From assembly GCF_000243095.1 (NCBI RefSeq), contig NZ_AHJE01000032.1, forward strand, positions 1 through 60,926: 60,926 nt of DNA. Direction: 5' to 3'. The notes under the pieces are model-generated. The model was not told the DNA's origin. It did no database searches and saw nothing but the letters and a program-made list of their open reading frames with translations. This stretch comes from Cupriavidus basilensis OR16. GTDB lineage: Bacteria; Pseudomonadota; Gammaproteobacteria; Burkholderiales; Burkholderiaceae. Position numbers and translations under genes: made by a program. Positions 11,621-21,054 of the stretch are shown here, piece after piece (position 1 is the first letter of the stretch; every line of letters begins with the position of its first letter).

Positions 11621-12226
11621 GTGACCCATACCTTTCTCTATCTCGCCTCCCAGAGCCCGCGCCGGCGCGAGCTGCTAACCCAGCTTGGCGTCGCCTACGA
11701 ACTGCTGCTGGCCGACGACGATGAAGACGCCGAGGCGCTGGAAGTGGGCTTGCCGGGTGAGAGCCCGGACGACTACGTGCAGCGCGTTTGCGCGCTCAAG
11801 GCTGAAGCCGCGCTGCGCCGGCGCGAGCGGCGCGCGCTGCCTGACGCCCCCATCCTGACCTCGGACACCACCGTCTGCCTGGGCGGCGAGATCCTCGGCA
11901 AGCCTGCCGATGACGCCGATGCCGCCCGCATGCTGGCGGCGCTGTCCGGGCGCGCCCACCGCGTGCTGACGGCGGTAACCGTGGTTTCCGCGCTCGGCCA
12001 GCGCCACGCGCTGTCGGTTTCCGAGGTGAGCTTTCGCACCATGACCGCCAGCGAGATTGCCGCCTACGTCGCCAGCGGCGAGCCGGCCGGCAAGGCTGGT
12101 GCCTACGGCATCCAGGGCCGCGCCGCCGAGTTCGTCGAGCGAATCGACGGCAGCTATTCGGGTATCATGGGTTTGCCCCTGTTCGAGACGGCTTCGCTGC
12201 TCAGACAGGCCCATCTGCGGTTCTGA
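11621..12226 (+). CDS. Maf family nucleotide pyrophosphatase
   Basis: A 201-residue house-cleaning nucleotide pyrophosphatase (Maf/HAM1 fold) that hydrolyses non-canonical or modified nucleoside triphosphates to monophosphates. The signature [14 protein letters not shown], the catalytic-loop [16 protein letters not shown] and [24 protein letters not shown] are in place. I chose GTG at 11621 because [15 protein letters not shown] is the expected opening; the frame upstream is only the shifted rlmH. Whether it prefers dTTP/UTP or m7GTP cannot be settled by eye. It sits between rlmH and rng as in relatives. Confidence 0.9.
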   Translation: MTHTFLYLASQSPRRRELLTQLGVAYELLLADDDEDAEALEVGLPGESPDDYVQRVCALKAEAALRRRERRALPDAPILTSDTTVCLGGEILGKPADDADAARMLAALSGRAHRVLTAVTVVSALGQRHALSVSEVSFRTMTASEIAAYVASGEPAGKAGAYGIQGRAAEFVERIDGSYSGIMGLPLFETASLLRQAHLRF

Positions 12227-12358
12227 GAACCCCGCCGCCGCCCATTCGCTACCGCACCGAGCTGCTGCTGCCCAGGCCACGGCAGCGTACACGGAACGCA
12301 TGGAAGCACAGTGCGGACAACCATCTGGCCGGTCAGCCGGCGACGAGTTTCATCCACT

Positions 12359-13825
12359 ATGACTGAAGACATCCTCGTCAACATCACACCGCAGGAAACA
12401 CGCGTGGCCATCGTGCAGCAGGCCGCCGTGCAGGAACTCCACGTCGAGCGCACGCTGTCACGCGGACTCGTCGGCAACATCTACCTCGGCAAGGTCGTGC
12501 GCGTGCTGCCCGGCATGCAGTCCGCCTTCATCGATATCGGGCTGGAGCGCGCCGCCTTCCTCCACGTCGCCGACATCTGGCACCCGCGCGACCCGGACAA
12601 GAGCGCCAATACCGCACCGCTTGCCATCGAGAAAACCCTCTATGAAGGCCAGGCCCTGATGGTCCAGGTCATCAAGGACCCGATCGGCACCAAGGGCGCG
12701 CGCCTGTCCACCCAGGTCAGCATCGCCGGGCGCACCCTGGTCTACCTGCCGCAGGACCCGCATATCGGCATCTCCCAGCGCATCGAGGGCGAGGTTGACC
12801 GCGAAGCCCTGCGTGCCCGCGTGCAGGGGCTGGTGCCGGCGGATGAGCGCGGCGGCTTCATCGTGCGCACCATCGCCGAGGAGTCCAGCAATGAAGAGCT
12901 CGGCAATGACATTGCCTACCTGCGCAAGATCTGGGCTTCGATCCGCCAGAACGCCACCACGCTGCCCGCGCCAAGCCTGCTCTACCAGGACCTCAACCTG
13001 GCCCAGCGCGTGCTGCGCGACTTCGTCAACGACGCCACCAACGTGATCCAGGTGGATTCGCGCGAGAACTTCCAGAAGCTGGTCGAGTTCGCGCAGGAGT
13101 ACACCCCCGCGGTGCTGCCACGCCTGTCGCATTACACCGGCGAGCGCCCCGTCTTCGACCTCTTCAATATCGACGCCGAGATCGAGAAAGCGTTGTCGCG
13201 CCGGGTCGACCTGAAGTCCGGCGGCTACCTGATGATCGACCAGACGGAGGCCATGACCACCATCGACGTCAACACCGGCGGCTACGTCGGCGCGCGCAAC
13301 TTCGACGACACGATCTTCAAGACCAACCTGGAGGCGGCGCACACCATCGCGCGCCAGCTGCGGCTGCGCAACCTGGGCGGCATCATCATCATCGACTTCA
13401 TCGATATGGAGAACACCGAGCACCGCGACCAGGTGCTCTCGGAGCTCAAGCGTGCGCTGTCGCGCGACCGCACCCGCATCACCGTCAACAGCTTCTCGCA
13501 GCTCGGGCTGGTGGAGATGACCCGCAAGCGCACGCGCGAGTCTCTCGCGCACGTGCTGTGCGAACAGTGCCCCGTGTGCACGGGCAAGGGCCAGGTCAAG
13601 ACGCCACGCACGGTCTGTTACGACATCCTGCGCGAGATCATGCGCGAGTCGCGCCAGTTCAACCCGCGCGAGTTCCGCATCCTCGGCTCGCAGCACGTGA
13701 TCGATTTGTTCCTGGAAGAGGAGAGCCAGCATCTGGCCATGCTTGGCGACTTCATCGGCAAGCCGATCTCGCTGCAGGTGGAATCGACGTTCCACCAGGA
13801 GCAGTACGACATCATCCTGATGTAA
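12359..13825 (+). CDS. rng: Ribonuclease G
   Basis: Endoribonuclease of the RNase E/G family; matures the 5' end of 16S rRNA and degrades some mRNAs. The 488-residue length fits RNase G and there is no RNase E-type C-terminal scaffold. The N-terminal S1 domain includes VGNIYLGKVVRVLPGMQSAF. The metal-binding aspartates are seen in TTIDVNTGGYVG and IIIIDFIDM. The zinc-link cysteines CEQCPVC are at about residues 400-406. The start MTEDILVNIT is the conserved one; no strong Shine-Dalgarno is visible. Confidence 0.95.
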   Translation: MTEDILVNITPQETRVAIVQQAAVQELHVERTLSRGLVGNIYLGKVVRVLPGMQSAFIDIGLERAAFLHVADIWHPRDPDKSANTAPLAIEKTLYEGQALMVQVIKDPIGTKGARLSTQVSIAGRTLVYLPQDPHIGISQRIEGEVDREALRARVQGLVPADERGGFIVRTIAEESSNEELGNDIAYLRKIWASIRQNATTLPAPSLLYQDLNLAQRVLRDFVNDATNVIQVDSRENFQKLVEFAQEYTPAVLPRLSHYTGERPVFDLFNIDAEIEKALSRRVDLKSGGYLMIDQTEAMTTIDVNTGGYVGARNFDDTIFKTNLEAAHTIARQLRLRNLGGIIIIDFIDMENTEHRDQVLSELKRALSRDRTRITVNSFSQLGLVEMTRKRTRESLAHVLCEQCPVCTGKGQVKTPRTVCYDILREIMRESRQFNPREFRILGSQHVIDLFLEEESQHLAMLGDFIGKPISLQVESTFHQEQYDIILM

Positions 13826-13833
13826 GTCACAAA

Positions 13834-13868
13834 CGGCATCAGGCGCCCCCCGCGGCCGCCTGATGCCG
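13834..13868. terminator. 12-bp stem-loop between convergent rng and the TetR gene
   Basis: CGGCATCAGGCG and its exact complement flank an 11-base loop. The stem overlaps the last codons and stop of the TetR gene. A short T-rich stretch (TTTGTGAC) follows on the minus strand; none follows on the plus strand, so it works best for the TetR transcript. Confidence 0.5.
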
Positions 13869-14501
13869 CGCGGCACCCTCATTCAGGAACCCCCGGATCA
13901 AGCGCACCAGGTTGTCCTCCAGCTCGGGATCGGCCAGCAGGGCTTCATTGGTTGCCAGCGCGCTGCGCATCACGCCCATCACCGCCTGCGTCATGACGAA
14001 GGCGGCCACCGGCCGCATGACCAGCGCGCGGTTCTCGAAGTCGACGACGTGGCCTGAACCTAGCCAATGCGCGACCTGCGCCGCTGAGCCTTCCAGCGCC
14101 TGTGTGGTGCCTGAGGCCAGTGCCACCTCCAGCAAGATCTTGCGCACGCGGTGACGGCCGCCAAATGCACTGAGCAATGCACGCACCAGTAGCCTTGCGC
14201 GCATGTTGGGGTCGGGCGTGCCGGGCGTGCTGAGCAACAGCCCCAGGCGCCCCATCACGCTCTCGATCTCCCTGCGGCCCAGCGCCTCCATCACTTCCTG
14301 CTTGTTCGAGAAATACTGGTAGAGCGTGCCGATGCTGATGCCGGCCACCTCGGCGATCCGGTTGGTGCTCAAACCCTCCAGCCCCTCCTGGTCCAGGAGA
14401 CGGATGGTCGACTCAAATATGAGTTCCAGCTTCTCCAGGGACCGCGCTTGCGTCGGCCGGCGCCGCTTCGGGCCATTGTCTTCAAGGGTTTGCAAGGTCA
14501 T
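13839..14501 (-). CDS. TetR family transcriptional regulator
   Basis: A 220-residue DNA-binding repressor type protein. The N-terminal helix-turn-helix is clear: STNRIAEVAGISIGTLYQYFSNKQEV at about residues 45-70 (key residues G54, Y61, Y63, F64). The C-terminal ligand and dimer domain is divergent, so the effector cannot be predicted. It is divergent from the desaturase/hydroxylase gene 88 bases away and probably controls it and itself, as is usual for this arrangement. Its 3' end lies inside the terminator stem shared with rng. Confidence 0.9.
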   Translation of the reverse strand: MTLQTLEDNGPKRRRPTQARSLEKLELIFESTIRLLDQEGLEGLSTNRIAEVAGISIGTLYQYFSNKQEVMEALGRREIESVMGRLGLLLSTPGTPDPNMRARLLVRALLSAFGGRHRVRKILLEVALASGTTQALEGSAAQVAHWLGSGHVVDFENRALVMRPVAAFVMTQAVMGVMRSALATNEALLADPELEDNLVRLIRGFLNEGAARHQAAAGGA

Positions 14502-14546
14502 GGCGGGGACTCCGGAACGCGAGTAAGCAAACCTGATATTAGCTCA

Positions 14547-14552
14547 TATAAT
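14547..14552 (+). promoter_or_regulatory. -10 element for the desaturase gene in the TetR intergenic region
   Basis: TATAAT lies 37 bases before the ATG of the desaturase-like gene, in an AT-richer patch (GATATTAGCTCATATAATC) that is an imperfect dyad and could hold the TetR operator. GGGAG precedes the ATG. Confidence 0.45.
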
Positions 14553-14589
14553 CGTCCGCATCCTACCCCTTCATGCTCCGGGAGCGGTC

Positions 14590-15510
14590 ATGACCCGTCT
14601 GGAAATCCTTCAGCTCTATGCCTTGCCGGTGGTGGTCGGCGCGTCCCTGGTGGAAGCGCTGGTGCTGCACTGGCGCAAACCCGGCACGTTCGACTGGCAC
14701 GAGGCTTGGCTGTCCCTGGTGGACCTTGCCGGGCGCAAGATCCTGGCCTTCCTGCCGTTGTCGCTGGCGGCGCCCGTGTTTGCGCTGGCCTGGGAGCATC
14801 GCCTGCAAACCATCATGCTCGACAGCTGGCTGCTTGGCGTGGCCTTGTTCATCGGCCAGGAGTTCTGCTACTACTGGTACCACCGCGCGGCGCACCGTGT
14901 GCGCTTCTTCTGGGCCACGCACGCCGTCCATCATTCGCCCAACCAGCTCACCTTGTCGACGGCTTACCGCCTTGGCTGGACCGGCAAGCTCACCGGCACC
15001 GCATTGTTCTTCACGCCCCTGGTCTGGCTGGGCTTTCCGCCCGAGGTGGTAATGGCCACGCTGTCGCTGAACCTGCTCTATCAGTTCTGGATTCACGCGA
15101 CCTGGATCCCGCGGCTCGGCTGGCTGGAACATGTCCTGAATACACCGTCCGCGCACCGGGTCCATCATGCCGCCAACGTGGAGTACCTGGATGCCAATTT
15201 TGGCGGCGTGCTGATTGTCTTCGACAGGTGGTTCGGCACCTACGTGGCCGAGCGCGACGACGTGCCGTGCCGCTATGGGCTGGTTACCCCGATGCGCTCG
15301 CGCAATCCGCTGCGCGTCGAGTTCCAGCAGTGGCTGGACCTTGGACGGGACCTGGCGCAAGCGCGCAGCCTGAGTGCGATGCTCTGCTACCTCTTCCTGC
15401 CGCCGGGCTGGCGCCCCGACGGACAGGGCCATACCACCGAAGCACTGCGCCGCCAGCGCGCGCTCGCCGGCCCCCTGACAGCGGAAGGCAGCGGCGCTGC
15501 GCCGAAGTAG
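14590..15510 (+). CDS. Fatty acid hydroxylase / sterol desaturase family protein
   Basis: A 306-residue membrane di-iron enzyme of the fatty acid hydroxylase superfamily. The three histidine clusters that bind iron are present: HRAAH at 98-102, HAVHH at 111-115 and HRVHH at 189-193. Hydrophobic segments precede and surround them (residues 10-25, 50-67, 78-95, 135-165). The likely substrate is a lipid or long-chain alkyl chain; nothing in the sequence fixes it. It has a GGGAG ribosome site and a promoter shared with the divergent TetR gene. Confidence 0.88.
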   Translation: MTRLEILQLYALPVVVGASLVEALVLHWRKPGTFDWHEAWLSLVDLAGRKILAFLPLSLAAPVFALAWEHRLQTIMLDSWLLGVALFIGQEFCYYWYHRAAHRVRFFWATHAVHHSPNQLTLSTAYRLGWTGKLTGTALFFTPLVWLGFPPEVVMATLSLNLLYQFWIHATWIPRLGWLEHVLNTPSAHRVHHAANVEYLDANFGGVLIVFDRWFGTYVAERDDVPCRYGLVTPMRSRNPLRVEFQQWLDLGRDLAQARSLSAMLCYLFLPPGWRPDGQGHTTEALRRQRALAGPLTAEGSGAAPK

Positions 15511-15562
15511 CGCAGCGGTGCGCGGCCGCGCGCTTTCCCTTCGCCTTCCTTGCCCCATCCTC

Positions 15563-15568
15563 TATAAA
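15563..15568 (+). promoter_or_regulatory. Probable -10 element for the lipoprotein gene
   Basis: TATAAA, with a partial -35 (TTCGCC at 15540-15545) at 17-base spacing, lies 58 bases before the start of the small lipoprotein gene. Confidence 0.35.
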
Positions 15569-15625
15569 TATGGGTATTGGTGCTCGCATCGATTGCTGCG
15601 CGTGCACCGGGCGCAAGGAGCAGCC

Positions 15626-16135
15626 ATGAAGAACACGCGCTTGCCGCTGTGGCTATTTGCCGCGGCGTTGACAGCATGCACCGTGACATTGCCGCCTCCG
15701 TCCCCGCCGGCTGCGCGCGCACCGCAAGCGCCGGCCGGCCCAGCCGCCCAGGCGCGCGAACGCGCTACGCCCATTCCCCCGCACGACATCGATATCGCAG
15801 CCGATTGCCAGCGCACGGAGGAAGACGGCTTTCGCGAGGATGCGCATATGCGGGTGGCCAGCAACGATGTGCGCAGCCTGAGCTGGAAGCTGTGGGTAGG
15901 CCGGCATGGCTCCTGCCATTTCGATCTCACCGAGTTCCGCCAGGTGCGCAAGACCCCGCATATCGAACTGCGGGCGATCGATGGCAGCGGCTGCACGCTG
16001 ATGGTCTGGCAAGACCCGCGGCGCGTCACGCTGGCGCATGCGCATTGCGAGCAGCATTGCACCCCTGGCATCTATGAGCAGGCCTGGCCGGTACTGTTCG
16101 ACCCGCGCAGCGGCGCCTGCGCACAGATCCGGTAG
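15626..16135 (+). CDS. Hypothetical lipoprotein
   Basis: A 169-residue protein I do not recognise. It begins with a lipoprotein signal peptide, MKNTRLPLWLFAAALTAC, with lipobox LTAC and acylated Cys18. A Pro/Ala-rich linker (about residues 20-55) follows, then a compact domain with five further cysteines (in ADCQRTEE, HGSCHFD, GSGCTLM, HCEQHCTPG and SGACAQ), which may form disulfides in the periplasm. AGGAG is placed 5 bases before the ATG. It is flanked by the desaturase gene and the convergent antiporter gene. Confidence 0.75.
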   Translation: MKNTRLPLWLFAAALTACTVTLPPPSPPAARAPQAPAGPAAQARERATPIPPHDIDIAADCQRTEEDGFREDAHMRVASNDVRSLSWKLWVGRHGSCHFDLTEFRQVRKTPHIELRAIDGSGCTLMVWQDPRRVTLAHAHCEQHCTPGIYEQAWPVLFDPRSGACAQIR

Positions 16136-16166
16136 CATGACTGTCCCGGTGGCGCATGGCGCGGCT

Positions 16167-17390
16167 CTAGCGCTCGCACAAGCGCGCCGCCGCGCGCGTC
16201 AGCGGCTTGGCCAGCACGGTGGTGGCCAACGCCATCAGCAGCAGGCCGGAGAAGGCCGTCATGCCGATCAGCCCGGCCTCGAACAGGATGCCCAGCACCA
16301 CCACCTCCATCAGGCCCTTGGTCTGCGCCAGCGCGCCCAGCATCCAGGCTTCGCGGCGCGGCAAGCCGGCCAGGCGCGCCGGCAATGCGGTCCCCGCCAC
16401 CTTGCTGGCCACCGCGACCACGGTGCACAGGCCAAACACCAGCAGGGTTTCGTGACCACCGATGGCGATGTCCGTACGCAGCCCGGTCATCAGGAAAAAG
16501 AACGGCATCAAGACCACCACGGTGGCTGGCTCGAGTTGCCGCCGGAGCTCGCCGACCGCATCCCGTGGCAGCACGACGCCCGCGAGGAAGCCACCGAGGA
16601 TATAGTGCAGGCCGATCGATTCGGAGATCAGCGCCGAGCCGAAGATCAGCACCGCGACCAGCGCCAGGCGCGCATCAACGGCGGCCATCCGCGGCAGCAT
16701 GCGCGCCAGCAGCGGGCGCACCAGCCACAGCATCGCGCCGACGTAGGCGAGGCCCAGACAAGCGAGCCGCAGGAAGTCATAGGTTGAGGAGCGACCCGCG
16801 CTGGCGAGGATGGCCGACAGCGCCAGCCAAATGGCCGCATCGCTAAAGGCAGCGCAGCCGACCGCCAGCTGGCCGGGCACGGAGTCGGACAGCTTCATTT
16901 CACGCAGGATCGCCCCCAGCACCGGCAGCGCCGTCACGGCCATCGAGACGCCCACGGCAAAGGCGAATTGCCAGGCGGATGCCGCGTGCCCCACTGCATC
17001 GGGCACAGCGTAGGCCAGCCAGGCACCGGCTGCGGTGCCGAGCGCAAACGGCACCAGCACGCTACCCAGCGCAGCCGCCGTCGCGATGCGCCGCATCCCC
17101 CGCTGTTGCGCGTGTTGCGCGCCACCGATATGCAAGCCAGAGAGAAAGGCAAACAGCACCACCGCCAGCCATTGCAGCCCGGTGAGCGCGGATAGCTGCG
17201 CCGGCCCGAACAGGACCTGCCAGCCTTGCGGCCACAACGCGCCAAGCAAGGACGGCCCAAGCAGGATGCCGCCCACGATCTGCATGGCCACCAGCGGCAC
17301 GACGCTGCCGATGCGCAGCCCGCGCCACAGGATGAACGGCGTGCCGACCACCAGGCAGGCCTGGGCGAAGAAAAGCGAGATGGGATTCAA
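16167..17390 (-). CDS. CPA2-type cation:proton antiporter
   Basis: A 407-residue inner membrane protein of the monovalent cation:proton antiporter-2 family (Na+/H+ or K+/H+ exchanger). About twelve hydrophobic helices are visible. Family landmarks are LVAMQIVGGILLGPSLLG near residue 35, VGVSMAVTALPVLGAIL near 145 and LAQTKGLMEVVVLGILFE near 365. No RCK/TrkA regulatory domain follows the membrane part. The ion cannot be assigned. It is transcribed toward the lipoprotein gene. Confidence 0.88.
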   Translation of the reverse strand: MNPISLFFAQACLVVGTPFILWRGLRIGSVVPLVAMQIVGGILLGPSLLGALWPQGWQVLFGPAQLSALTGLQWLAVVLFAFLSGLHIGGAQHAQQRGMRRIATAAALGSVLVPFALGTAAGAWLAYAVPDAVGHAASAWQFAFAVGVSMAVTALPVLGAILREMKLSDSVPGQLAVGCAAFSDAAIWLALSAILASAGRSSTYDFLRLACLGLAYVGAMLWLVRPLLARMLPRMAAVDARLALVAVLIFGSALISESIGLHYILGGFLAGVVLPRDAVGELRRQLEPATVVVLMPFFFLMTGLRTDIAIGGHETLLVFGLCTVVAVASKVAGTALPARLAGLPRREAWMLGALAQTKGLMEVVVLGILFEAGLIGMTAFSGLLLMALATTVLAKPLTRAAARLCER

Positions 17391-17467
17391 GACGGCGGGC
17401 CGGGCAGAGTGAAGTGGAACAAGGAGGCGGATGCGGCAGGCGCGCGCCGCGCGCGAATCCTGGCGCG

Positions 17468-17942
17468 TTACTTGACCTTCGGCACGCGACCCATCAGGTA
17501 GAACTCTTCGTTCGGCAGCATGTTGATGGTGTTGGCCATGCGGTTGGACAGGCCGAAGAAGGCCGTGATGGCGGCGATGTCCCAGGCGTCCTCATGGCTG
17601 AACCCATGCTTGGCCAGCGCCGCGAAATCCGCGTCGCCAACCTCGGACGAGGCCTCGCAGACCTTGATGGCAAAGTCGAGCATGGCGCGCTGGCGCGGCG
17701 TGATGTCGGCCTTGCGGTAGTTGACGGCAACCTGGTCGGCCAGCGTCGGCTTTTTCTCGTAGATGCGCAGGATGGCGCCATGCGCCACCACACAGTAAAG
17801 GCATTGATTGACGCCCGATGTAGCCACCACGATCATCTCGCGCTCGCCCTTGGAGAGGCCGGATGCGGGCCCGGATGTCCTCGGGCAGGTCCGCGATGGC
17901 GGGAACCGGGTAGCGGCTCAGCGGCGACGGCGATGCGGTCAT
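17468..17942 (-). pseudogene. Peroxidase-related / carboxymuconolactone decarboxylase-family protein with an internal deletion
   Basis: AhpD-like fold protein; relatives of this subfamily are about 190 residues and are called peroxidase-related enzymes. The N-terminal segment (LSRYPVPAIADLPEDIRARI) and the redox domain (EMIVVATSGVNQCLYCVVAHG, with the CxxC pair and catalytic His) are both conserved. They are joined abnormally at about 17858-17862. Roughly 35-45 residues that normally connect them are missing and the frame changes, so no single ORF covers the gene. The start ATG at 17942 has GGAG upstream. It may be a real deletion or an assembly gap. Confidence 0.8.
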
Positions 17943-18026
17943 GGTGGTCTCCTTCGGGGGTGTGCCCCTCGTTGCACTGCTCATGAAGCGCCCGCGCCGG
18001 CTGCCGCGGGCGGCAGGAATCGCGGC

Positions 18027-19796
18027 TTACTGGGTGGCGAACTGGATCTTGTGCAGCCCGGCGTAGAGGCCCTCTGCCGAGAGCAGCTCGGCGTGCGTGC
18101 CATGCTCCGCCACGCGCCCGTGGTCGAGCACCACGATGCGATCGGCGTTCTCGATGGTGGACAGGCGGTGCGCGATCACCAGCGTGGTCCGGCCGACCAT
18201 CAGCGCCTCCAACGCCGCCTGGACCTGCCGCTCGGATTCCGAATCGAGCGCCGAGGTGGCTTCGTCAAGGATCAGGATCGGCGCGTCCTTGTAGAGCGCG
18301 CGCGCGATCGCCATGCGCTGGCGCTGGCCGCCGGACAGTTTCATGCCGTTGTCACCGATATTGGTCTCAAGCCCTTGCGGCAGGCCCTTGATCACATCGG
18401 TCAGGTAAGCGGCCGCCAGCGCGCGCTCGACGCGCGCCATATCGATCTGCGTCGCCGGATGGACGCCATAGGCCACGTTGGCGGCAACCGTGTCGTTGAA
18501 TAGCACCACGTCCTGGCTGACGAAGGCGATCTGGCGGCGCAGGTCCTGCAGCGAGAACGCATCGATGGGCTTGCCGTCCAGCAGGATGCGGCCCTCGGTC
18601 GGGTCGAAGAAGCGCGGCACCAGATTGACCAGCGTGGTCTTGCCGCTGCCCGACGGCCCCACCAGCGCCACGACTTCACCGGCGCTGACGTTGAAGTTGA
18701 TGTTGTCCAATGCCGGGCGGGCGGCCTCGCCGTAGCGGAAACCCACCTTTTCGAACACCAGTTCGCCACGCGCGCGCTCGAGCGGCAGTCCGCCGTCCTG
18801 CGGCTCGACCGGCTCGTCGATCAGGCCAAAGATCATCTCGGCCGCGGTCAGGCCGCGCTGCAGCGGCTGGTTCAGGTCGGTCAGGTGCTTGAGCGGCGAG
18901 ACCAGCAGCAGCATCGCCATCACGAAGCCGGTGAAGCTGCCCACCGTGGTGTGGTTGGTCTGCGACTGGATCATCGCGATGGTGAGGATCACCGACAACG
19001 CCAGCGCCGCCAGGAATGCCGTGACGGGCTGGTTCAGCCCGCCGGCCACTGCCATGCGCATGGAATAGCCCCGCAGGCGCTCGGCCATGGCCGCGAAGCG
19101 CGACGTCTCATACGCCTCGCCGCCATGCAGCTTGACCACCTTGTAGCCACCGGCGGCTTCCTCGACCACGTAGGCCGCCGTATTGGTCAGCGCCTGATGA
19201 TCGCGATTGAGGCGGCGCAGGCGGCGATTGACCTTGGCCATGACGAAGCCGATCACCGGCAGGATCACCGCCACCACCAGCGTCAGGCTCCAGTTGGTAT
19301 AGAACAGGTAGACCAGCAGCGCCAGCACGGTGAGCGAATCGCGCACCAGGGTGATCAGCACACCGGTCAGGATCTGCATGACCTGGTTGACTTCGAAGAT
19401 CACCGCGTTGATCAACGACGCCGCGGTATTGCGATGGTAGAACAGCGCGGGCGCATGCAGCATGCGCTCGAACATCTGCATGCGCATCTTCAGCAGCACC
19501 CGGTTGGAGATCAAGGCGAGCAGGTAGCCGGAAGCGAACTGCGCCACCCCGCGTACCAGTGCCACGCCGATCAGCAAGGCCGGCACGTGCCAGAGCTTGC
19601 CCGCATAGGCGCCGCCGAAACCGTTGTCGAGCAGGTCATTGACGACCTTCGGCATGATCCCTTCGGCGCCCGCCACAGCCGCCATCGCGATGATGGCGAC
19701 GATGAAGACGCGCATTTCCGGGCGCAGGTAGGACCAGACTCGCTTCAGGGTGTCGGCTTCCAGTGCCGGGGGCGCGTTTTGTTCTTGGACTTTCAC
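18027..19796 (-). CDS. msbA: Lipid A/LPS exporter-type ABC transporter (MsbA family)
   Basis: A 589-residue fused membrane-ATPase half transporter that flips lipid A-core across the inner membrane. Six helices lie in residues 20-310. The ATPase domain has Walker A GPSGSGKT (about 379-386), signature [10 protein letters not shown] (about 484) and Walker [13 protein letters not shown], followed by the H-loop IAHRLST. GTG at 19796 is chosen: it has GGTGGAG upstream and overlaps the WaaL-type ligase stop codon as GTGA, implying coupled translation. Its partner upstream makes the export assignment stronger than similarity alone. Confidence 0.9.
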   Translation of the reverse strand: MKVQEQNAPPALEADTLKRVWSYLRPEMRVFIVAIIAMAAVAGAEGIMPKVVNDLLDNGFGGAYAGKLWHVPALLIGVALVRGVAQFASGYLLALISNRVLLKMRMQMFERMLHAPALFYHRNTAASLINAVIFEVNQVMQILTGVLITLVRDSLTVLALLVYLFYTNWSLTLVVAVILPVIGFVMAKVNRRLRRLNRDHQALTNTAAYVVEEAAGGYKVVKLHGGEAYETSRFAAMAERLRGYSMRMAVAGGLNQPVTAFLAALALSVILTIAMIQSQTNHTTVGSFTGFVMAMLLLVSPLKHLTDLNQPLQRGLTAAEMIFGLIDEPVEPQDGGLPLERARGELVFEKVGFRYGEAARPALDNINFNVSAGEVVALVGPSGSGKTTLVNLVPRFFDPTEGRILLDGKPIDAFSLQDLRRQIAFVSQDVVLFNDTVAANVAYGVHPATQIDMARVERALAAAYLTDVIKGLPQGLETNIGDNGMKLSGGQRQRMAIARALYKDAPILILDEATSALDSESERQVQAALEALMVGRTTLVIAHRLSTIENADRIVVLDHGRVAEHGTHAELLSAEGLYAGLHKIQFATQ

Positions 19797-21043
19797 GTTT
19801 TCTCCACCCCGTCGGCGCGGGGATACTTTGCTTGTACTGCGGCCAGCCCGAGCAACAGCCCGATAATGCCGGCATAAAAAACGATATTGGCCTGGTGCGC
19901 CATCGTCACCTGGGTCAGGCCGCTGATCAGGCTGGCCATGACGACGGCCAGGCCGGAGGCCGCGAGGCATTCGCCCCGCTCATCGCCTTGGCGGCGGCTA
20001 TGGCGCAAGAGTCCAAAGAACAGCCAGGCCGGCACCAGGAAAATGGACATGACTGCCAACAGGCCAGGCAAGCCCATGGTGGAAAGCGCCTCCATCACGT
20101 CGTTGTGGGCATGCTCCAGGCAATACTGGTGGCTGTGATCTGCCTGGCAGGCAGGCAGCGCCTCTGTGAGATCACCGAAGCGGCTCAATCCTATCCCCGT
20201 CCAGGGATGCGCTTCGAACGCCTTCGCCGCCAGTTGCCACATGAACAAGCGCGCTCCGGTGGAGGAGTCGGCGTTGCCAGCCTCAAACCCCGCGATCTCC
20301 TGTCCGACCGCATCCACACGCGTGGCGACAGGGCTTCCCGGCAACGCATAGAGCGCAGCGGCAAGCGCCACCATCAACGCCACCATGCCGAGAAATGCCG
20401 GCAGCCTGATCTGGCGATAGCGCACGGCCAGCATCGGTACTGTGGTCACAGCCAATGCCAGCCAAGCGCCACGCGAACCATTGAGGATCAGCACCGCACT
20501 TGCCACCAGCAGGCTCCCCCAGGCCAGCGCGTGGTCGCGCCGAAGCCGGCCGGGCCGGGCGAAACCGATCAGGCCAAACGCGGCAACCATGCTCGCGAAG
20601 GCAATCGGCTGAGTCCAGGCCGCGGGCCGTGGGATGTGCAGCACCAGCAACTGATACACCACGATCAGCAAGCAGGACACCAATGCCACCGGGATGCCAT
20701 ACCAGAGCATGCGGCTGTCCGGGCGAAAGCGCAGCACCGCCAGGCAGGTCAGGAAGGCGAGCAGCACGCGCGTCGGGTTATCGACCGCGCTCCAGCGCAA
20801 GCCGAAGATCACCTTGGACGCCAGGCACACCACGAGTACCGCTAGAATGGCTAGCCCCAGGGGAACCAGCAGGCTGCGGTAGCGCGCCATGGCTTTGCCC
20901 ATGCCCCGCCAGCCCAGCAGCACGGCCAGCACCACCGCGGCGATGAAAACGCCCGCGCCGCGTGGCACGCTTAGCAGCAGTATGGGGAAAGCAAAGACCA
21001 GCCCGTTGGCCAGCCATGCCTGTTTGGTCGCACGAATCACCAT
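19793..21043 (-). CDS. O-antigen ligase-like membrane protein (WaaL/Wzy family)
   Basis: A 416-residue polytopic inner membrane protein with about ten hydrophobic segments and a large periplasmic loop in the second half. The loop carries [23 protein letters not shown] and [14 protein letters not shown], matching the conserved H-x-H-N-x-x-x-E motif of the O-antigen ligase family. It would attach O-polysaccharide to lipid A-core, or act as a related polymerase. ATG at 21043 is preferred; a TTG at 21049 is possible. Its start is only 11 bases from that of the divergent glycosyltransferase. The stop overlaps the msbA start by four bases. Confidence 0.85.
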   Translation of the reverse strand: MVIRATKQAWLANGLVFAFPILLLSVPRGAGVFIAAVVLAVLLGWRGMGKAMARYRSLLVPLGLAILAVLVVCLASKVIFGLRWSAVDNPTRVLLAFLTCLAVLRFRPDSRMLWYGIPVALVSCLLIVVYQLLVLHIPRPAAWTQPIAFASMVAAFGLIGFARPGRLRRDHALAWGSLLVASAVLILNGSRGAWLALAVTTVPMLAVRYRQIRLPAFLGMVALMVALAAALYALPGSPVATRVDAVGQEIAGFEAGNADSSTGARLFMWQLAAKAFEAHPWTGIGLSRFGDLTEALPACQADHSHQYCLEHAHNDVMEALSTMGLPGLLAVMSIFLVPAWLFFGLLRHSRRQGDERGECLAASGLAVVMASLISGLTQVTMAHQANIVFYAGIIGLLLGLAAVQAKYPRADGVEKT

Positions 21044-21054
21044 AAGCAAGTTCT

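Noticed and set aside
12458..13882. A 474-codon frame opposite rng
   Set aside because: Antisense shadow of RNase G with no recognisable domain or ribosome site.
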